This document shows, in pieces, positions 10,295-24,100 of a stretch of DNA of 64,000 bases (position 1 is the first letter of the stretch; every line of letters starts with the position of its first letter). Source of the stretch: Muricea muricata (Eukaryota > Cnidaria > Anthozoa > Malacalcyonacea > Plexauridae); the NCBI GenBank assembly GCA_963855995.1, contig OY979731.1, positions 372,001 to 436,000 of the forward strand, in the 5' to 3' direction. The notes beneath the pieces were generated by a model that saw only the letters and a program-made list of their open reading frames with translations, had not been told where the DNA came from and made no database searches. Position numbers and translations under genes: made by a program.

Positions 10295-13200
10295 AACAAA
10301 TATTGATTTCGAACGGTTCCGAATAATTTACCGACCAAGCCAAGGTGATAATAATCTACGCACGCGATTAGTCAAAATCAATCACGTGTTTATGACTATC
10401 TTTAGACAGCTGGGGGAATCTAGAATCTAGAATCTTTAAATTGGGGAATCTGGCTGTATACTAACTTTTTCTTCAAGATCTTATCGTATTTCTTGTTCTT
10501 AATTTACAATCTTATATTCACAAGAGACTTGCAAGTAAGTATTGCCCCGATTAATTTTTGTGTATCTGCGAATGCAGATATGTTGTTAGTTAGCTGTTAG
10601 CTTGTAGCCAATCACCGAATGCGTAATTAAAAATAGCCAATAGTCGAGAAGATAACATTAAAATGACGTATTGCTTAATGATCATTCAGACCATAGTATG
10701 TTTAACTGGAGTGATTTTCCAAATTCCAAAATGGCGTGTGCCTAACTGGACAAGGACTGCTTAGGTTTATTGAACTGAAGACTTTTCGTAGCGTTACTGG
10801 ATATTCTATCTCTATGTAAATACGTCTAAGGAAGATGATGGTTCGATAACTGGGGAAATATTGCATCGGTTGAATAATCCATCTGCTTAAAACAGTCAAC
10901 AAACCGATTTGACAGAAGCAGTGACATTGATACAATGATAATAAAGGTACAATAACAACATGCATGGACTACATGTACGTAATTTTTAGAAGTCCAGTTA
11001 ACTTGTTTAAAACCGTTTTGAGTATACTGTATGTTCTGATGGATGGGCTTGTTGTTTTTGTTATGTGCATTGTGTTTCATTTCACTAGTTGTGCTTGCAG
11101 TGTACACTTGCATTATCTAGTATTTGTCTGTGATTGCACTTATTTGGTACACACCTTATGCTTGTGTACAATTTCTTGAACTTCTTGTTCTTTTGAATAG
11201 TCAATGTATATATCATGTATAGAAACCGTGTACCAGCACTTAGTAGCACTCGTGCTCAAAGTCTATTAAGGCTTAGATCTGAAATCTGAGTAATAGGCCG
11301 ACATTTTCCCTTGGGTAATATTATCAGCTTGAGTCGCCTTATTTGTTAAATCTTAATCACCAGCAATTGCATTGAAACAAAAAATATCCATATGAGTTAA
11401 AGCTAATTTTGCATGAATGATTGATGTTAAATTGATCATCAGTTAATCATGAAATTTTGGTTGCACAGGGTGTATAAAAAAAGTAGACCCTTTGAAGTAG
11501 CTGCAAATTTGATTAACTGCAATCTGTTGCATTAATTTGACAGTTCAGAATGACTCGATTTGAAGGTCACTTAACAGCATGAGAATCCGCACGGCCGAAA
11601 AAAGGTGTCAAACGCACAAAATTTGTGCGTTTCTCCGGATGCAATTATGCCTAATTCCAACAAATTTAATAGGTAAAGCTGTCATCAATCCGGCTCTATT
11701 CACAGTTGGTATGGAAGCAGCTGCATGTGGTTTTCAGTTTAATATTAGGAAATAGGTTACTGAAATGAAAGACGATATTGGCACAGCGTTGGTTAAGATA
11801 AAAGAGGTATTATTTCAGACAAAATTTGTTCAAAAACCAACAACAGAAACCAAGGCATGGTTACTAAGCTAAACGCGATCAAAGGTACTGGTAAGTAATT
11901 TCAACATGGCTTCCTTTTCTAACAAGAGTCAAAATATGAATATGGAAGATATTGGATGATATGGATTAGATATGGATGAGCTTTCTAATAATGAGGGCTT
12001 GAATGTTCATGAATCGACGGAAAGTAGCGAGGTAAATAGAATTGGTAATATTTTTCCTGAGTGCAGACTGTACGACTACGTGGTTTGTTTATGAATTTCA
12101 CCTGTTTAATATACGTACAGATATTGGATAATATTAATAATATTAAAATGGTGCGCGGAGTCGCAGAGATACCAGATTTATTTCGAGTGTTGAACATGAT
12201 ATCCTAAGAGTAAGTGCAGCGAACGAGGGCATTTCCTAGCACCATGTATTTTTCTGTTTATTATATAAACTACAGTGTTTTCTACTAATATAAAACATCC
12301 AGAAGCTATTAGTTGATTGTTTGAAAAGCGATAATTTTCACATGTCATGATCTCACATTTGAGATTATCAATTTTATCAGTGCTGGAAATCTTTATGAAG
12401 CACTGTACTTTAAATAATAAGTATTGTCTGTCTAGTCACGAAGGTTAGTAATTCATTGCATGTAGTGATCATGTGATGGCAAACAGGCAGGTAAAAATTC
12501 GAGATTGTATTCAACCTACAATTATAGTCCTATATAAAACCCACAAGTAAGTCTCTTTTGACTTTATTTTGTAATCAGCCGGTATGGTCTGGAAAGTATG
12601 GCAATTACACGCTCAAGAATTTTTGTTGTGTTCAGGTTTGCATACTTGGCTTAATACTGAATATGGTGAATATGGCCAGTGCTAGATACCTAACGTGCAC
12701 ACTGAAGTGCATTTGACATAGGTTTGCGCGCTGTACATTTGAAATTTTTGAAACCCGAGATCTTGTTAAAAACAGCCATACTTTCCAGTCTAGGTCATCA
12801 GTCTACAGTATCTGACTGCCTATCAAAGTGGATTGTTTGTACTGTATAGCCAAGATACATTATTGGGCTGCAATTTTGATGTCTTCTAATAAATTTTCTA
12901 TTAAATGTCTTCTATTATATTGCCTATATTTTAGTCCCTTATATATTTTCTATTAAATATTTTAAATCTCAGCACATAATCTTTCCAGTCTGGATTGCAG
13001 GTTCATACACATGAAAATTTTCGAACAATCAACATTGATTTCTTGTGGGTACAAGACTGTTGTTTGAAACATTTGAAAATGTGAAAATAATGCAACCAAC
13101 TGTGGCTAGTTTGAAAATAAGCTAGTTAAGTGGACTATTTTTTATCACTCCCGGTATACTATCCTTCTGCCCATGCCATCTTTTTGCAACATTCAGTAAC

Positions 13201-13816
13201 TGTCTTATTAAGGTTAAGTTAACAGTATCTAGCCATCCACATAAATTTAATGTTTATTTAATCGGAAATCTTTAGTAATGTTTGGTCACTATACTTTGGA
13301 ACTTCAGTATTAGTAGAGAATAGCCAACAATAAGTCTCACTCATGTTGGGACCAATATGTTTTTGTCTCCTTGGCTGTGACAATGCCGTCATTCTAGCAG
13401 CTAACCTGGGGCATAATAAACATTTGAAAAACTTCATGAGATTTAGTCTGCGCAGAGATTGTGCAGACTGGAAATATATGAGCATGCACCCCCCCCCCCC
13501 CCCCCAATTATCAGTAATTAATATTTGATAATTATTTTTAGTCTCTGAGGAACAAATTCACACAATTGCCTGCATGGTAAATATTGTTTGGCTGGACCAA
13601 CATTTCAGTCCTGTAAAGTATGCATTCACCAAAGGATCTGGCCTGCACAGTCATATTTGGACAATTCAGTCATCCACGGAAATGCACAATATAAATTCCA
13701 ACAAAACGTCTGCAACCTGTTTTAGGAAAAGAAAGGAACTTTAAAAAGACACACAATGGATGTGCTGTAAAGCCATAGATTAAGGATAAACAGATGTGCA
13801 ACTGGATACGTGCCAG
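10295..13816. other. Intergenic, no gene supported
   Basis: Upstream flank of PPP1R2, AT-rich. It holds a short tandem TCTAGAATCTAGAATC at about 10419, a pair of inverted ATACTTTCCAG motifs at 12590 and 12780 that may be MITE ends, and a run of C at about 13491-13506. Short open frames here contain stops or lack splice context. Confidence 0.5.
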
Positions 13817-13992
13817 TCTCATGTTCTATGCTAATATACGACGTCACATCCACGAACCATGAAAGTGTTCATAAAATCGTCAATTAATTGACATTTCTCT
13901 TTCTAATTCGTTGTAAACTTTGGCTTGTGTACTCGCCAGTATATTGCGCATACGCACTGCTGCTATGTTATGACCTGGTTTTTGTTGGCAGC

Positions 13993-14169
13993 ATGAGCAT
14001 CAGTAAAATAAAAAGGGATAACGTTTCCAGTGAATTTTGCGAAAAAATGCTGAAAGAATTTTCTTTAAAATTTGTTTTTGTTCCGACGCACATTTCGGTA
14101 CTGTTGATTTCTTTGTTTTTTAACCGTGTGCTTATGTTCATCTTGCTAGTCAAAATCAGGTCTAATTAA
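13993..14169 (+). other. 58-codon open frame in the foldback flank
   Basis: It starts at ATG 13993 (MSISKIKRDNVSSEFCEKML) and ends at TAA 14169. The second half is hydrophobic and could form a membrane helix. The frame is kept intact in the inverted flank at 20565-20741, although the surrounding DNA has indels. I do not recognise it, and it may be chance. Confidence 0.25.
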
Positions 14170-14669
14170 ATGTTCATTTATCTTATACTAAATATACCGT
14201 AATTAGTCAAACGAATACGGTTTTTGTAAATAATAGAATTTAATAAATAATTTCTTCTTATCTTGTGTTCAGATTTATTTATAAATCAAAATACAATATA
14301 ATAATCTTATTACGAAAAACAGTGCATGTACCATATATTTTCGCTAACCTCATACATATATTATTCAATTTTCAACATACCTTTTTCTCGCTACTAGCCT
14401 AGTATTCACTCTTAAGCGCTTAAGATAATATTCTCCCTCTCCAAAATGCATGGTTACATAAATGTAGTTGTATACAAGACCGAATTTTGGGAGAGGTGCG
14501 CGCCTCCTCTGGGAATAGGAGAGGTGCACACCTCCCCAAAAAAACCCCACAGTCCCTTACAATTTCTCCAAAATCTGGCCTTGGTTATATGTTAACTCGG
14601 TTTTTGCATGCATGCCACTTGATTTCTTATCTTTACTTCAAAGTTCAAATGGTCATTGTGGCCATGCAT

Positions 14670-17526
14670 GTGTCTTTAGTATTGGAAAATGTTATTATAA
14701 GGATTGAAATTATTGTTTTTAGAGATTTTATGACTTTGGTTAAATAGGAACAAATTTTGTCATTGTTTAACCAAGCCTATTATTACACGAATTATTATGT
14801 ATTTAGTGTTTGAAAATGTTATTATAAGGATTGAAATTATTGTCGTTTTCAGAGATTTTATGACTGGTTGAATAGGAACAAATCTTGTCATTATTTAACC
14901 AAGCCTATTATTACACGAATTATTATGTGTTTAGTGTTTGAAAATGTTATTATAAGGATTGAAATTATTGTTTTCAGAGATTTTATGACTTTGGTTGAAT
15001 AGGTACAAATTTTGTCATTGTTTAACCAAGCTCATTATTACACGAATTACTGTGTCTTTAGTGTTGGAAAATGTTATTATAAGGATTGAAGTTACTGTTT
15101 TCAGAGATTTTACGATTTTGGTTAAATAGGAACAAATTTTGTCATTATTTAACCAAGCCTATTATTACACGAATTATTGTGTCTTTAGTGTTTGAAAATG
15201 TTATTATAAGGATTTAAATTATTGTGTCTTTAGTGTTTAAAAATGTCATTATAAGGATTGAAGTTACTGTTTTCAGAGATTTTATAACTTTGGTTAATGC
15301 TATTATAAGGACTGCTGTATTGTTTTCAGAGATTTTATGAGTTTGGTTAAACATGATCAAATTTTGTCATTAATTAACCAAGCCTATTATTACACGAATT
15401 ATTGTACCTTTAGTGTTTGAAAATGTTATTATAAGGATTGAAATTATTGTTTTCAGAGATTTTATGACTTTGGTTAAATATGTACAAATTTTGTCATTGT
15501 TTAACCAAGCCCATTATTACACGAATTATTGTGTCTTTAGTGTTGGAAAATGTTATTATAAGGATTGAAGTTACTGTTTTCAGAGATTTTACGACTTTGG
15601 TTAAATAGGAACAAATTTTGCCATTATTTAACCAAGCCTATTATTACACGAATTATTATGTATTTAGTGTTCGAAAATGTTATTATAAGGATTGAAATTA
15701 TTGTTTTCAGAGATTTTATGACTTTGGTTAAATAGGTACAAATTTTGTCATTGTTTAACCAAGCCCATTATTACACGAATTATTGTGTCTTTAGTGTTGG
15801 AAAATGTTATTATAAGGATTGAAGTTACTGTTTTCAGAGATTTTACGACTTTGGTTAAATAGGAACAAATTTTGCCATTATTTAACCAAGCCTATTATTA
15901 CACGAATTATTATGTATTTAGTGTTCGAAAATGTTATTATAAGGATTGAAATTATTGTTTTCAGAGATTTTATGACTTTGGTTGAATAGGAACAATTTTT
16001 GTGATTATTTAACCAAGCCTATTATTGCACGAATTATTGTGTCTTTAGTGTTGGAAAATGTTATTGTAAGGATCGAAGTTACTGTTTTCAGAGATTTTAT
16101 AACTTTGATTAAATATGTACAAATTTTGTCATTATTTAACCAAGCCTATTATTACACGAATTATTGTGTCTTTAGTGTTTGAAAATGTTATTATAAGGAT
16201 TGAAATTATTGTTTTCAGAGATTTTATGACTTTGGTTAAATAGGTACAAATTTTGTCATTGTTTAACCAAGCCCATTATTACACGAATTATTTTGTCTTT
16301 AATGTTTAAAAATGTTATTATAAGGATTGAAGTTACTGTTTTCAGAGATTTTATAACTTTGGTTAAATATGTACAAATTTTGTCATTGTTTAACCAAGCC
16401 CATTATTACACGAATTATTGTGTCTTTAATGTTTAAAAATGTTATTATAAGGATTGAAGTTACTGTTTTCAGAGATTTTATAACTTTGGTTAAATATGTA
16501 CAAATTTTGTCATTGTTTAACCAAGCCCATTATTACACGAAATATTGTGTCTTTAGTGTTTAAAAATGTTATTATAAGGATTGAAATTATTGTTTTCAGA
16601 GATTTTATGACTTTGGTTGAATAGGAACAATTTTTGTGATTATTTAACCAAGCCTATTATTGCACGAATTATTGTGTCTTTAGTGTTGGAAAATGTTATT
16701 GTAAGGATCGAAGTTACTGTTTTCAGAGATTTTATAACTTTGATTAAATATGTACAAATTTTGTCGTTATTTAACCAAGCCCATTATTACACGAATTATT
16801 GTGTCTTTAATGTTTAAAAATGTTATTATAAGGATTGAAGTTACTGTTTTCAGAGATTTTATAACTTTGGTTAAATATGTGCAAATTTTGTCATTATTTA
16901 ACCAAGCCTATTATTACACGAATTATTGTGTCTTTAGTGTTTGAAAATGTTATTATAAGGATTGAAATTATTGTTTTCAGAGATTTTATGACTTTGGTTA
17001 AATAGGTACAAATTTTGTCATTGTTTAACCAAGCCCATTATTACACGAATTATTGTGTCTTTAGTGTTGGAAAATGTTATTATAAGGATTGAAGTTACTG
17101 TTTTCAGAGATTTTATAACTTTGGTTAAATATGTGCAAATTTGGTCATTGTTTAACCAAGCCCATTATTACACGAATTATTGTGTCTTTAGTGTTGGAAA
17201 ATGTTATTATAAGGATTGAAGTTACTGTTTTCAGAGATTTTATAACTTTGGTTAAATATGTACAAATTTGGTCATTGTTTAACCAAGCCTATTATTACAC
17301 GAATTATTGTGTCTTTAGTGTTGGAAAATGTTGTTGTAAGGGCTGCTGTTAGTGCTGTATTGTTTTCAGAGATTTTATGAGTTTGGTTAAACATGATCAA
17401 ATTTTGTCATTATTTAACCAAGCCTATTACTACACGAATTATTGTGTCTTTAGTGTTTAAAAATGTTATTATAAGGACTGCTGTATTGTTTTCAGAGATT
17501 TTATGACTTTGATTAAACATGATCAA
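14670..17526 (+). repeat. 127-bp satellite array, forward half (about 22 units)
   Basis: The monomer contains TTTTCAGAGATTTTATGACT, TTTAACCAAGCC and ATTACACGAATTATTGTGTC. Longer periods are visible: a 254-bp repeat near 15540-15990 and a 635-bp (five-unit) repeat linking 15982-16182 with 16617-16817. Short open frames of 60-80 codons recur with these periods and are by-products. Confidence 0.9.
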
Positions 17527-20062
17527 TAATTCGTGTAATAATAGGCTTGGTTAAATAATGACAAAATTTGATCATGTTTAACCAAACTCATAAAATCTCT
17601 GAAAACAATACAGCAGCCGTTATAATAACATTTTCCAACACTAAAGACACAATAATTCGTGCAATAATGGGCTTGGTTAAATAATCACAAAAATTGTTCC
17701 TATTCAACCAAAGTCATAAAATCTCTGAAAACAATAATTTCAATCCTTATAATAACATTTTCGAACACTAAATGCATAATAATTCGTGTAATAATAGGCT
17801 TGGTTAAATAATGGCAAAATTTGTTCCTATTTAACCAAAGTCGTAAAATCTCTGAAAACAATAATTTCAATCCTTCTAATAACATTTTCCAACACTGAAG
17901 ATACAATAATTCGTGTAATAATAGGCTTGGTTAAATAATGACAAAATTTATACCTATTTAACCAAAGTCATAAAATCTCTGAAAACAATAATTTCAATCC
18001 TTATAATAACATTTTCCAACACTAAAGACACAATAATTCGTGTAATAATAGGCTTGGTTAAATAATGACAAAATTTGATCATGTTTAACCAAACTCATAA
18101 AATCTCTGAAAACAGTAATTTCAATCCTTATAATAACATTTTCCAACACTAAAGACACAATAATTCGTGTAATAATAGGCTTGGTTAAATAATGACAAAA
18201 TTTATTCCTATTTAACCAAAGTCGTAAAATCTCTGAAAACAATAATTTCAATCCTTATAATAACATTTTCCAACACTAAAGACACAATAATTCGTGTAAT
18301 AATAGGCTTGGTTAAATAATGACAAAATTTATACCGATTTAACCAAAGTCATAAAATCTCTGAAAACAATAATTTCAATCCTTATAATAACATTTTCCAA
18401 CACTAAAGACACAATAATTCGTGTAATAATAGGCTTGGTTAAATAATGACAAAATTTGATCATGTTTAACCAAACTCATAAAATCTCTGAAAACAGTAAT
18501 TTCAATCCTTATAATAACATTTTCCAACACTAAAGACACAATAATTCGTGTAATAATAGGCTTGGTTAAATAATGACAAAATTTATTCCTATTTAACCAA
18601 AGTCGTAAAATCTCTGAAAACAATAATTTCAATCCTTATAATAACATTTTCCAACACTAAAGACACAATAATTCGTGTAATAATAGGCTTGGTTAAATAA
18701 TGACAAAATTTATACCTATTTAACCAAAGTCATAAAATCTCTGAAAACAATAATTTCAATCCTTATAATAACATTTTCCAACACTAAAGACACAATAATT
18801 CGTGTAATAATAGGCTTGGTTAAATAATGACAAAATTTGATCATGTTTAACCAAACTCATAAAATCTCTGAAAACAGTAATTTCAATCCTTATAATAACA
18901 TTTTCCAACACTAAAGACACAATAATTCGTGTAATAATAGGCTTGGTTAAATAATGACAAAATTTATTCCTATTTAACCAAAGTCGTAAAATCTCTGAAA
19001 ACAATAATTTCAATCCTTATAATAACATTTTCCAACACTAAAGACACAATAATTCGTGTAATAATAGGCTTGGTTAAATAATGACAAAATTTATACCGAT
19101 TTAACCAAAGTCATAAAATCTCTGAAAACAATAATTTCAATCCTTATAATAACATTTTCCAACACTAAAGACACAATAATTCGTGTAATAATAGGCTTGG
19201 TTAAATAATGACAAAATTTGATCATGTTTAACCAAACTCATAAAATCTCTGAAAACAGTAATTTCAATCCTTATAATAACATTTTCCAACACTAAAGACA
19301 CAATAATTCGTGTAATAATAGGCTTGGTTAAATAATGACAAAATTTATTCCTATTTAACCAAAGTCGTAAAATCTCTGAAAACAATAATTTCAATCCTTA
19401 TAATAACATTTTCCAACACTAAAGACACAATAATTCGTGTAATAATAGGCTTGGTTAAATAATGACAAAATTTATACCTATTTAACCAAAGTCATAAAAT
19501 CTCTGAAAACAATAATTTCAATCCTTATAATAACATTTTCCAACACTAAAGACACAATAATTCGTGTAATAATAGGCTTGGTTAAATAATGACAAAATTT
19601 GATCATGTTTAACCAAACTCATAAAATCTCTGAAAACAGTAATTTCAATCCTTATAATAACATTTTCCAACACTAAAGGCACAATAATTCGTGTAATAAT
19701 AGGCTTGGTTAAATAATGACAAAATTTATTCCTATTTAACTAAAGTCGTAAAATCTCTGAAAACAATACAGCAGCCCTTATAATAACATTTTTAAACATT
19801 AAAAACACAATAATTCGTGCAATAATAGGCTTGGTTAAATAATCACAAAATTTGTTCCTATTCAACCAGTCATAAAATCTCTGAAAACGACAATAATTTC
19901 AATCCTTATAATAACATTTTCAAACACTAAATACATAATAATTCGTGTACTAATAGGCTTGGTTAAACAATGACAAAATTTGTTCCTATTTAACCAAAGT
20001 CATAAAATCTCTGAAAACAATAATTTCAATCCTTATAATAACATTTTCCAATACTAAAGACA
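17527..20062 (-). repeat. 127-bp satellite array, inverted half with 381/762-bp higher-order repeats
   Basis: About 20 monomers in the opposite orientation. From about 17930 to 19750 they form near-identical three-monomer blocks of 381 bp (equivalent points at 17994, 18375, 18756, 19137). One variable base (TATACCT/TATACCG at 17950, 18331, 18712, 19093, 19474) alternates, which implies a 762-bp six-monomer unit. Confidence 0.9.
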
Positions 20063-20564
20063 CATGCATGGCCACAATGACCATTTGAACTTTGAAGTAA
20101 AGATAAGAAATCAAGTGGCATGCATGCAAAAACCGAGTTAACATATAACCAAGGCCAGATTTTGGAGAAATTGTAAGGGAATGTGGGGTTTTTTTTGGGG
20201 AGGTGTGCACCTTTCCTATTCCCAGAGGAGGCGCGCACCTCTCCCAAAATTCGGTCTTGTATACAACTACATTTATGTAACCATGCATTTTGGAGAGGGA
20301 GAATATTATCTTAAGCGCTTAAGAGTGAATACTAGGCTAGTAGCGAGAAAAAGGTATGTTGAAAATTGAATAATATATGTATGAGGTTAGCGAAAATATA
20401 TGGTACATGCACTGTTTTTCGTAATAAGATTATTATATTGTATTTTGATTTATAAATAAATCTGAACACAAGATAAGAAGAAATTATTTATTAAATTCTA
20501 TTATTAACAAAAACCGTATTCGTTTGACTAATTACGGTATATTTAGTATAAGATAAATGAACAT

Positions 20565-20741
20565 TTAATTAGACCTGATTTTGACTAGCAAGATGAACAT
20601 AAGCACACGGTTAAAAAACAAAGAAATCAACAGTACCGAAATGTGCGTCGGAACAAAAACAAATTTTAAAGAAAATTCTTTCAGCATTTTTTCGCAAAAT
20701 TCACTGGAAACGTTATCCCTTTTTATTTTACTGATGCTCAT
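20565..20741 (-). other. Mirror copy of the 58-codon open frame
   Basis: Inverted counterpart of 13993-14169, also open from ATG to stop. Upstream the two flanks differ by small deletions, while within the frame they keep phase. Confidence 0.25.
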
Positions 20742-20899
20742 GCTGCCAACAAAAACCAGGTCATATGCGCAGTATACTGGCGAGTACACAAGCCAAAGTT
20801 TATAACGAATTTGAAAGAGAAATGTCAATTAATTGACGATTTTATGAACACTTTCATGGTTCGTGGATATTACATCGTATATTAGCATAGAACATGAGA

Positions 20900-21140
20900 G
20901 CATTTCCTCATATTTATTTGCTTCATTTCCTCACATTATTTCCACTCCAAATGATTCATGAAATGATGCTTTGCAGTCCTCCATTAGTAATTCACAGTCA
21001 AATGTCTCTAGGACTATATGATTCATGAGTTCTGGATAAATCGCGGATGAATATATGCAAGTCCTAATTTAGTGTACTAGAATATAATAGAAAATTTTCT
21101 TTTGATAAGTGACATGTCACACGACTGGATCGTAATGTTA
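20900..21140. other. Intergenic spacer
   Basis: Short AT-rich stretch between the foldback structure and the 3' end of the SLC5 gene. Nothing else is seen in it. Confidence 0.5.
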
Positions 21141-24100
21141 TTAACGGTACCAAATCCAGAGAAACGCCAAGATTAACAACAATGATATTGTACCAGTGGT
21201 CGTCATAATCTTCTCATTCGTGCTTTCATAAAGTATATCTTTATTCAGAGCCAAATCACCATTTGACTCGACTTGATGCTCAGACATTTTCATATTCGCC
21301 ACACCTTCGACGCCATTGCCTCCCATTTCATCTACATAAAAAATTAAATCCTTGTTACATTGGGGGATGCACTTCATGTTTGTGGAGAGGGGGATGTTTA
21401 ATTATCTTTACTGAATGCCAAGCTGAATTAGGAAGGACGCAGCTCAACCTGATCCAGTCCAAGGCTTTCTTACAGCCACCTAATGACTCATGTCTGATCA
21501 CGGAGCACATCTACGATGAAAGGATCAGTTAGGAGCTAATCTCAGCCCACCCTGTCAACATTCCCTGTGAGAGGAAACCAGAGTACCTGGAGAAAACCCA
21601 CGACTTTCAGCTTTGTTACTTTATAAATAATAAACAGAACATACAACTATCGTCACCACTGTTCACTCTTGACGGCACATTCTTCTTCGTTTTTTTCTGC
21701 CTGATCGTTGCCCAAGTCAGCCCGGCCAGCTCCTCCTTGGGAATGGCCCGAGTCACTAGACTGAGAACGACAATCACAACGGATGTGGCAACAAAAAGAA
21801 TCACTCCTAAATGAAAAAAATGCGAAATGTTTCGGAGGCGGGCCTGACGAGAAGACAACCTGGTCGTTGATCAGGGGACCACGAAAAAAAGGGCCATTTT
21901 AATGCCACAAGAGAATACTACATACAAAATCTTAATTGTGAAACGATATATTCGGTTTTTGAGCCATCAGTCCTATATATGGGGCCCGTTTATGGCCTTA
22001 TTACTAAGATAAGACGCCTTTGAATTTAGTCACTTTATCGCTAACATTGGGGTCCTTTATGGCTCCGTCACTATGTTCGCAAAAGGAGGGGCTACAAAGT
22101 TAACTTCACCAGAGACAACATTCTGTATTGGACCTGAGGCTAGAAAATAAACGCAGGGAAATGGCAGACTACACTCACCAAAATACATGAAATTCAGGGA
22201 GACAAATCCTGGTCTATCGTCCTTTTCACCGCATTTGGGAGCTGGGTAGATGTACTCAGTGATGAATCTGATGATTCCAAGCACCGTACCAAACACCAAA
22301 CCTTTACGAAATGAAATATCATTGCAAATACATATAGCCAATTGTCTAAATAAAGTTAGCTCAGTTTACGTTTCCTCCTGTACTAACACTAGATCAATAC
22401 GAGATGATCCTTACTGGACCTCTAGGAAGAACAGTTTAAAACTTATGGAGCTATCCAGTACAAATAAAGTTAGTTTAGTTTAGGTTTCCTGCTGTAGTAA
22501 CTCTTGATCAATAAGAGATGATCCTTACTGGATTTCTAGGAAAAACAGTTTAGAACCGAGAGAGCTATCCAATATAAATAAAGACATCACCTCCTAATCC
22601 TCCCCAGCCATTCGCACGTGGCCACAGTATCCCGATTAAGAACACAGCCATGATTGGTGAACCCAACAATGCTTGAATAGTTTGAAGATACTTGAACAAA
22701 CGACTGCCGCTCCCACCTAAGAAGGATTGAAAACAAAGCTGATCAGTAAAATATTGGATCATAGTGTGTCTGAACTATCTCAAACGTAGTGGTCCATTGT
22801 AGGTAGTATTCTACAATAAGCTGTCGTGGTTTGTCTGAACATCCTGGAATATCTGTTCATATTTACTTACCATCAATAAAAGGCAACCACACGACGCCAA
22901 GACCAACTAATGAAACAACGACCAGTCGACCGACTATCAACTTCTCTCGCTCACGGGCCTGTTAGATAAAACGGGCGCTCGGTAAGAAGGATAAAGGTCT
23001 GACAGGAATTGAATAAATCACTTTGAAAGATAGTCTGTATTTTAGCAAGGGGTAAATTTTCAAATTTGACAGTTTTAAAACGTGAATTTAAACAATCGCT
23101 GCAAGCTGTTCATGGATAATCCTAATAAAAAGTAGCTACTGTAGTGCTTGATTTGACAAAAATACCTCAGGCCGTATGTAATGCCAGATATCAACTGTAA
23201 CGATTGTGCTGCAACTGTTGTAGACTGACGATAATGAAGACATCACTGCAGCTACCATCACCGCCATCATCAGACCAGTTAAACCAGCTGGAAGCAAATT
23301 GAAGACGAGTCTGAAGGAAAATAAGGTAAGTTATACTGGATTGCTCTATCAGTTGTAAACTGTTCTTCCTAGAAGTCCAGTAAGGATCATCTCTTATTGA
23401 TGTAGTGTTATTACAGGAGGAAACCTAAACTAAACTACCTTTATTCATACTGGATAGCTCTATCAGTTCCAAACTGTTCTTCCTAGAGGTACAGTAAGGA
23501 TTATCTCTTATTTATCTGATGTTATTACAGGACAAAACCTAAACTGAACTGACACCAAACAGTACAGATCTTTTCCACTTACTTGGGATATGCTTCATTG
23601 GTACAACCCAGTTCATTATCGCAAGCCTCCTTACAGCTCTTGGCATCAGCACAAGCGATAATATCGGGATAAAGTACCCGGGAAATCATCCCAGGCATGA
23701 CCATGATAAACATAGGAACGACTTTAAGGAGCCCAGCCAGTATTGTACCGCCTTTCGCATGAGCGAGCGATTTCGATGCCAAGGTTCGTTGCACGATAAC
23801 CTAAGAAAGAAAAGATAGTTGAAGATACCATGATGCTATAAGATGAATCGGTTCTTTCATTACCTATTACAAATTTCGCGCACACTTGACTACAATACCT
23901 ACACTCGTAACGTCAATGGTGGCAACGTTAATTTACAGTTTATTTGTAATGGACATTGATAACAAGAAATGAAGTGGTTAGTTTTGCAGCTTCACTTCGC
24001 CATAAGGGCGTGGTCACACGAACGGCATAAGTCAATTACTGTGAGCCCGTATTCCCGGCCAGAAAACTTTCCCTGTGGAGGAAACTAAAGTGCCCGCAGG

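Larger units (their letters stand above)
13817..20899. mobile_element. Foldback-type structure with satellite core
   Basis: The ends mirror each other. TCTCATGTTCTATGCTAATA at 13817 is inverted at the right end, 20899. The outer 0.85 kb flanks (13817-14670 and 20062-20899) are inverted copies differing by small indels. Between them, two arrays of one 127-bp satellite face each other and switch strand at 17526/17527. No transposase gene is present. No clear target-site duplication was seen next to the ends. Foldback transposons, whose long terminal repeats contain tandem units, are the closest known architecture. An inverted duplication of an ordinary satellite locus is the alternative. Confidence 0.7.

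Noticed and set aside
11905-12208. Two-exon-like reading (MASFSNKSQNMNM..., then NNIKMVRGVAEIPDLF)
   Set aside because: The first part has an in-frame TGA before the putative donor, and no family is recognisable.
15982-19394. Recurring 60-85-codon frames
   Set aside because: They recur with the period of the 127-bp satellite and simply reflect the higher-order repeat. 127 is not a multiple of three, so no continuous protein can be encoded.
14670-20062. Possible CRISPR-like or other prokaryotic repeat array
   Set aside because: The repeats are contiguous with no unique spacers, in animal DNA with introns; this is satellite DNA.
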